NCBI RefSeq assembly: GCF_022539505.1
Contig: NC_061508.1
Coordinates: forward strand, 59,626,033-59,690,032
Source of the DNA: Lolium rigidum
Lineage: Eukaryota > Streptophyta > Magnoliopsida > Poales > Poaceae
DNA: 64,000 bases
Direction of reading: 5' to 3'
Shown piece by piece: positions 58,501 through 64,000 of the stretch. How positions within the stretch are numbered: the stretch's first letter is position 1; every line of letters begins with the position of its first letter. The notes under the pieces were generated by a model. That model saw only the letters and a program-made list of their open reading frames with translations, was not told the DNA's origin and did no database searches. A program made the translations under genes and the position numbers.

Positions 58501-60073
58501 TGTGCTCGTAGTACGCAGACACGCTATTGGGGAACCCCAAGAGGAAGGTGGGATGAGCACATCAACAAGTTTTCCCTCAGTATGAAACCAATGTTTAATC
58601 GACCAGTAGGAGAAAGGCGAGACTTCTGAAGGTGGTGTTGGCTGACTAGTGGCAGGGTGCACTACCGGTGTCACCAACAACGTGGAACATGTACACAACA
58701 CAACCAAAGTACTTTGCCCCAACTTACAGTGAGGTTGTCAATCTCACCGGTTTGCTGAACACAAAGGATTAGACGTATCGAATGGAAGGAGATGTTTACA
58801 GAAAGTAAACAGAACATGAATGCAGTTGAATTTATCAGTAAAGGAAATAGGACCGGGGTCCACAGTTCACTAGAGGTGTCTCTCCATAAAGAGAAATAGC
58901 ATCTTGGGCGAACAAATTACAGCTGGGCAATTGACAGAATATCGATTCAATACATGATAGGATGATTACTATGAGATTTCATATGCGCATTACAACATAA
59001 TACATAGACCGTAATCCAACTGCGTCTATGACTAATAATCCACCTTTAGGTTAGCGTCCGCACCCCTTCTAGTATAAAGTTGCAAGCAACAGACTATCGC
59101 ATTAAGCAATGTGTGTAAAGAAAACAATAGAATTGCCCTAGGATAAAAGATTGTTGTTTTCTCCCTAGTAGCAACAACACATCTACAATCTTATAAGTTA
59201 TAAAGTCACTCTCCTAAAAAACATGAGGCATGAACCAACTATCGAGCATAAATACCCCCTCTTGGAGTCACTAGTATCCACCTGGCCTGAGTTTCTACTA
59301 GCAACGGAGAGCATGCAAGATCACAAATAACATATGACATGAATTATAATCAATCTCAACATAGTATTCAATATTCATCGGATCCCAGCAAACCAAACAT
59401 ATAGGATTACATAAAGATGATCTTGATCATGTAGGGAAGCTCACAAGATCGATACATGAAGCACAAAGTGGAGAAGACAACCATCTAGCTACTGCTATGG
59501 ACCCATAGTCCAGGGATGAACTACTCACGCATCACTTCGGAGGCGGGCATGGCGATGTAGATGCCTCCGATGATGATTTCCCCCTCCGGTAGGGTGCCGG
59601 GAAGAGCTTCAGAACCCCCCGAGATGGGTTCGGCGATGGCGGCCGCGATGGAACTTTTCGTGGCTTGGGTATCCAGGGTTTTCTCGAGAAGGTGTATAAA
59701 TAGGCAGAGGAATTAGGTCGGTTGGGCGCCTGGTGGGCCTAGAACCACCCTAGGCGTGTGCCAGGTCTAGGCCGCGCCTAGGGGTGGTCTGGCCGACCTG
59801 TCGCGCCACTTCGTCCCCCCTCCAGACTTCGTCTTTGTTTCGTTAAAATTTTAACTTCGGCTTTTCTTTCGTCCAATTCTGAGAATATTTCCTGTACAAC
59901 TTTTCTGAAATACGAAAACAGCAAAAAACACGGAACTGACACTGTGGCATCTTGTTAATAGGTTATTGCCGGAAATCATGTAAAAGTGCAACGAAGTGTA
60001 AACAAAAAATATATGAATTGGTGTAAAACAAGCATGGAACATAAAAAATTATAGATACGTTTGAGACGTATCA
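58501..60073 (-). repeat. 3' LTR of older Athila-type element
   Basis: 1573 bp from TGTGCTCGTAGTACGCAGAC to TTTGAGACGTATCA. Clearly homologous to the 1.6-kb LTRs elsewhere in the window, but a diverged subfamily. Confidence 0.8.
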
Positions 60074-62173
60074 AGCATCCCCAAGCTTAACTCCTGCTCA
60101 TCCTCGAGTAGGTAAGTGATAACAAAATAATTTTTGAGGTGACATGAAACCAACACAATCTTGATCAAGCATGTAAAGCATTGTGAGCTGGGATCTAAGT
60201 ACTCTAACATAGGCATGATAGATATAATTTAATTGAACTTAGCAACTATGTTATAACATGAAGAGTAACTCAAACAAAGGATCATGAATAATAGTGCATT
60301 GAAAGAAACTGTGTTTTTATAAGCATAGAGTAAACATAACAAAGTAGTACTCAACATTTCCTTATATATGGAATAGAAAAACATAAATGCAAGGACACCT
60401 TCAAAGTTCAGAGGGTGACTAGATACAAATAATTTAAGAGCAAGCAATAGCACAATCATGAATCAATCAATAATAATTTTGAGACTATGCATATTGCACT
60501 AAGAATGACAACTATGCTCTCTTAATTGGTGCATAAGGTAGAAGGTGAAGACTCAACATGAAAGTAAAAGAAAGGCCCTTCGCAGAGGGAAGCAGGGATC
60601 ACTCATGTACTAGAGCTTTTTATTTTGAAAGCAATAGGAGTGTTGAAAATATTTATTTTGAGAGATGCAACTCATCTCAATGGTCTTGATAAATAGTATG
60701 GCTTATGCATAATTACTAACTATTAGTTTACTTTCCTCATGCATTATATACTAATAGTGCTCACACCTTGTCCTAATTAGCTTGGACTTCCATGGATTTT
60801 CATCACATACATATGTTTTAACCAAGTGTCACAAAGGGGTACCTCATTGCCTCTTGTACAAAGGTCCTAGGAGATGAATCTCATATGATTTCTCAATTTT
60901 GATGTATCTCAACTTTTTGGACATCCATACCGGGAAAACAAGGACAACAGATATTTGGACTTTTGCCAGCTGAAACTTCCAACATGTGAACATGGCTTTA
61001 GTTGGCAGCCCAATGTTCCTCTCTAACAATATGCATAATCCAATCTTAGCAACTCATGGTAAATCTCCCTTACTTCAAACAAGATGAGCATGCATAGGAA
61101 TTCACATGATATTCAATAAAAGCATATTGATGGTGTTCCCCATGACAGCATGGTTTTCACACAACAAGCAACTTATAAGAACTAAAAATGCATAGGACAT
61201 AATACTTACTACAATAGTTTTTAGACTACTTTCCCTTGAGCTATAAGTTACACAAAACAGGTGATAATTTTTGAAGGTTTAAAGGTAGCACACAAGCAAT
61301 TTACTTTGGAGTGGCGGTGAAATACCACATATAGGAAGATATGGTGGACACAATTTGGCAACTTTGGTTTTTGGTGGTTGGATGCACGAGTAGAGCTCAT
61401 ACTTAGTACAGGTGAAGGCTAGCAAAAAGACTGGAAGCGACCAACTAAGAGAGCAATAATGGTCATAATCATGCATAGCGACAAAAAATTATAAATCAAA
61501 GTATAAAGTGATATTACAAGTCAAAAGCTAAATGATCATAGAGGCTTTAGTTGACTGGTTATAGTCATAACATGTTATAAGCATGTGCTAAGTCAACCCA
61601 ATAAAGCATCAAAGGAGAATACCACAATACTATGTTTTTATGATAGAAACAACACATGATTCTTTTAATGACACATTATGCACTCTCATCCATTTGAAAC
61701 AAGTCATGCTATGATAAGAATAACATCCAACATGACATGCCAAAGTCTATGCCACAGTCTAGACAAGCTTCCTTTTGCATCACTATAGTCAGAGATGGAA
61801 TACATTATGGAGCAGAGAGATAATCATACACATATAATGAATACTAACATGCTCTGAACAAAATTCAAGTGAAAGAACAAGAGCTAAACGCAGTACCAGA
61901 AAACTAGAACACTCGCAGAACAATAAGAGCGAAAACTATAGTGTTCTATGCAATTAAAAAGGAGCGGGTCTTTCAACAAAACAAATGTGCTAGGATCCAA
62001 CATATGCTACAGCAAACAAAACAAAACTAACTAAAACAAAAACAAAGACGCTCCAAGAACAACACATAGCGTATGAAACAATAAAAATATAGTGTATGGA
62101 GATATGACCTGTTGCTCTGTTGATGAAGAGGGGATGCCTTGGGCGTCCCCAAGATTTGACGCTTGTACCTCTT
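60074..62173 (-). other. non-coding internal region of older element
   Basis: Shares conserved blocks with 50715-52620, including the hairpin (62130-62150). No coding frame is supported. Confidence 0.6.
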
Positions 62174-62549
62174 GAATAGGCGGAGGAATTAGGTCGGTTG
62201 GGAGCCTGGTGGGCCCAGACCGACCCTAGATGCGGGCTAGGTCCAAGCCGCGCCTAGGAGTGGTCTGGCCGACCTGCTGCGCCACTTCATCCCTCCTCCG
62301 GACTTCGTCTTTGTTTTGGTAAAATATTGACTTCGGCTTTTGTTTCTTCCAATTCCGAGAATATTTCCTGTACAACTTTTCTGAAATACAAAAACAGAAG
62401 AAAACAGGGAACTGACATTGTGGCATCTTGTTAATAGGTTAGTGCCGGAAATCATGTAAAAGTGCAACAACGTGTAAACAAAACATATATTAATTGGTGT
62501 AAAACAAGCATGGAGCATCAAAAATTATAGATACGTTTGAGACGTATCA
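62174..62549 (-). repeat. LTR fragment inside the older element
   Basis: AGGCGGAGGAATTAGGTCGG to TTTGAGACGTATCA aligns with the right quarter of the LTR at 59690-60073. It is an isolated piece within internal sequence, probably from a nested, mostly deleted element or from recombination between elements. Confidence 0.8.
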
Positions 62550-63435
62550 TGAAGCTTGTGGTTTTCACCATTCTTAGATAGCTCATGGTGTGATGTTTCT
62601 CCATTCCCTTTCAAAAAACTTCAACAAAAAACTTTCTCCCATTTCTTTTTTATGGGGTGACATTGGTGGGTACAAATATATGATGCAATCTGTGATAAAA
62701 GACCCAAATAAATTTTGGGTTTGTATTTCCAGACAGTTTTTTGAGTGGCCCGCATGAATAAAATACCAAAAGACTCAAAAAGAATCAAATAAAAATTGAA
62801 AGAGACCAATCTTGCCGCAAAAGATAGATTATGTCCAGAAAAATAGTAGCTACAAAATGAAACTTTTTTCCCACTTATCAATGTCATAAATTTTTGCCAA
62901 TTTTTGTGCATATAGAAGATGAAAAGCTGTACAATATTTGGGAGAAATTGGAGTTACGAAAAAATTAGAGACTTTATTACTACAGAGTGTTTATGCAGGA
63001 ATTTGTTGCTTCATATATTTTGTCAACTTTAAAACATCCAAATGGGTTAAACTCCGTGCTTTATTTGAAATTACAGTGAAAAAGGAAACCCTCTTTTTCC
63101 AACAAGACTACAAACATAAAATTCTAAACAAAAAACAATAGGGTTGCCTCCAGCAAAGCGCTTTCTTTATAGTCATGTAGCTAGGCATACTTACTTGTTT
63201 TAAGATTGGTGGAGATCATGTGGTAGCTTGTACCTTGGTGCTTTCCCCTTCTTCGTTGGAAAGTGTTCTATGAATAATACCATGGTCCCAATGGTGTTCT
63301 CAAGCCAATCAAAATAATAATAAAGTTGAAACCTCATAGAGAGAAACACAAAACACAAAATTAATAACAATGAAGTCAGACTTTCTTCATGTGCATTGGT
63401 ATTTTATATATAAATAAATCACGGTAAATATAAGT
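62550..63435. other. internal region of older element, right part
   Basis: AT-rich, no gene. Near 63145-63190 the sequence GGTTGCCTCC...AGCGCTTTCTTTA...AGCTAGGC parallels the block that follows gag-protease in the complete relative (53247-53290), so most of gag-protease has been deleted here. Confidence 0.5.
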
Positions 63436-63579
63436 TTACCAATGAATATTAACATTAATTACTTGCAACTTATAATTATTGTTGTTTGTGCTAGTAAAGT
63501 CATTGTTGTTTCTGCTAGTAAAGTCATTGTTGTTTGTGCTAGTAAAGTCACACAACTTCGTGCTCTCAGGATTACTCAT
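63436..63579 (-). pseudogene. gag start remnant with triplicated 8-residue unit
   Basis: Starts MSNPESTKLCDF, matching MGTPENTKLCDF of the complete relative, then three copies of DFTS(T/R)NNN (24-bp units at 63526-63549, 63502-63525, 63478-63501), and ends after 47 residues at a TAA in unrelated sequence. The rest of gag is missing. Confidence 0.75.
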
Positions 63580-63747
63580 TTTAGCAAGATTAAAACAGAG
63601 CAACAAAAATAACAACTATAAAGGAACTAAAAAAAATTGTGTTTTGATAAAAAGAACCAAACAAGACAAAGTAAAACAAACTAAGCAAAACAATAACAAA
63701 GTAAAGAGATTGGAGATGAGAGACTCCCCTTGCAGAAATCCTCTTTC

Positions 63748-63765
63748 TCCCTGGCAATGGCGCCA
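63748..63765 (-). promoter_or_regulatory. degraded tRNA-Asp primer-binding site
   Basis: TCCCTGGCAATGGCGCCA, two transitions from the tRNA-Asp 3' end, 10 nt from the LTR start at 63776. Confidence 0.75.
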
Positions 63766-63775
63766 GAAAAATGCT

Positions 63776-64000
63776 TGATGTTGTGCAGAGTATGCAGTTT
63801 TGAAACCCCAAGAGGAAGGTATGATGAGCACATCAACAGGTTTTCCCTCAGTAATAAACCAAGTTTTAATTGACCAATAGGAGAAAGAAATTACTTCTGA
63901 AGGTCTTGCTGGCTGACTTTGGCAGGGCACACTACCGGTGTCATCAACAACGTAGAACCTGCACACAACACAACCAAACTACTTTGCCCCAACTTACAGT
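63776..64000 (-). repeat. 5' LTR of older Athila-type element (partial)
   Basis: Begins TGATGTTGTGCAGAGTATGC and follows 58501 onward (AACCCCAAGAGGAAGGT, GAGCACATCAACAG, CACTACCGGTGTCA) until the window ends. Confidence 0.8.

Larger units (their letters stand above)
58501..64000 (-). mobile_element. older Athila-type element, rearranged, cut by window end
   Basis: On the minus strand: 5' LTR from the window edge to 63776, spacer, tRNA-Asp-like PBS (63748-63765), a gag remnant (63579-63436), internal DNA with a stray LTR piece (62174-62549), more internal DNA, PPT-like GCTTGGGGATGCT (~60074-60086) and 3' LTR (60073-58501). The LTRs differ markedly from each other by eye, so it is old. The internal region is related to that of 49123-57344 and has no RT or integrase. 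Confidence 0.75.

Overview
The window looks like the repeat-rich intergenic fraction of a large cool-season grass genome (Pooideae, probably Triticeae or a close relative). The evidence is several LTR retrotransposon families nested inside one another, exact 5-bp target-site duplications, primer-binding sites matching plant tRNA-Asp and tRNA-iMet, a CACTA terminus, and two small plant transcription-factor loci with grass-type sequence. There is no prokaryotic or organellar gene content. Species and family names are inferred from memory of grass repeats and are hedged.

Layout. 1-3061: AT-rich single-copy-like DNA with one possible first exon and two short tandem duplications. 3062-5589: truncated minus-strand Athila-type gypsy (partial gag, tRNA-Asp PBS, 5' LTR). 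5590-8571: remnants of one or two other gypsy elements, ending in an LTR. 8208-15280: copy A of a ~7 kb duplicated block holding a three-exon MYB gene, a CACTA terminus, an AP2/ERF pseudogene and a degenerate ~74-bp tandem array. 15281-17983: inverted fragment of a chromovirus-type LTR. 17984-20735: 3' end of a Tat-like gypsy in minus orientation, with an antisense acidic ORF that has its own promoter-like and polyA-like signals. 20736-42689: a decayed Copia element split by two clean insertions. The first is a 16.5 kb Tekay-like gypsy with 5 kb LTRs (22628-39090, TSD ACACG). The second is a solo Athila-type LTR placed just before the RT YVDD box (39980-41576, TSD TGGAC). 42690-58300: copy B of the duplicated block, with intact MYB and broken AP2, split by a complete pol-less Athila-type element (49123-57344, TSD GGGCT). 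Copy A is the matching empty site. 58501-64000: an older relative of that element, rearranged and cut by the window edge.

How the parts relate. The only plausible host genes are the two MYB paralogues; the AP2 loci are dead in both copies by different lesions. The best candidates for under-described biology are: the pol-less gag-protease element family with a tandemly duplicated PBS and a conserved hairpin next to PPT-like motifs; the extra ORF before gag and the uninterrupted 112-unit AAC tract in the chromovirus; and the antisense acidic gene with an array of GCCGAT/ATCGGC hairpins in the Tat-like fragment.
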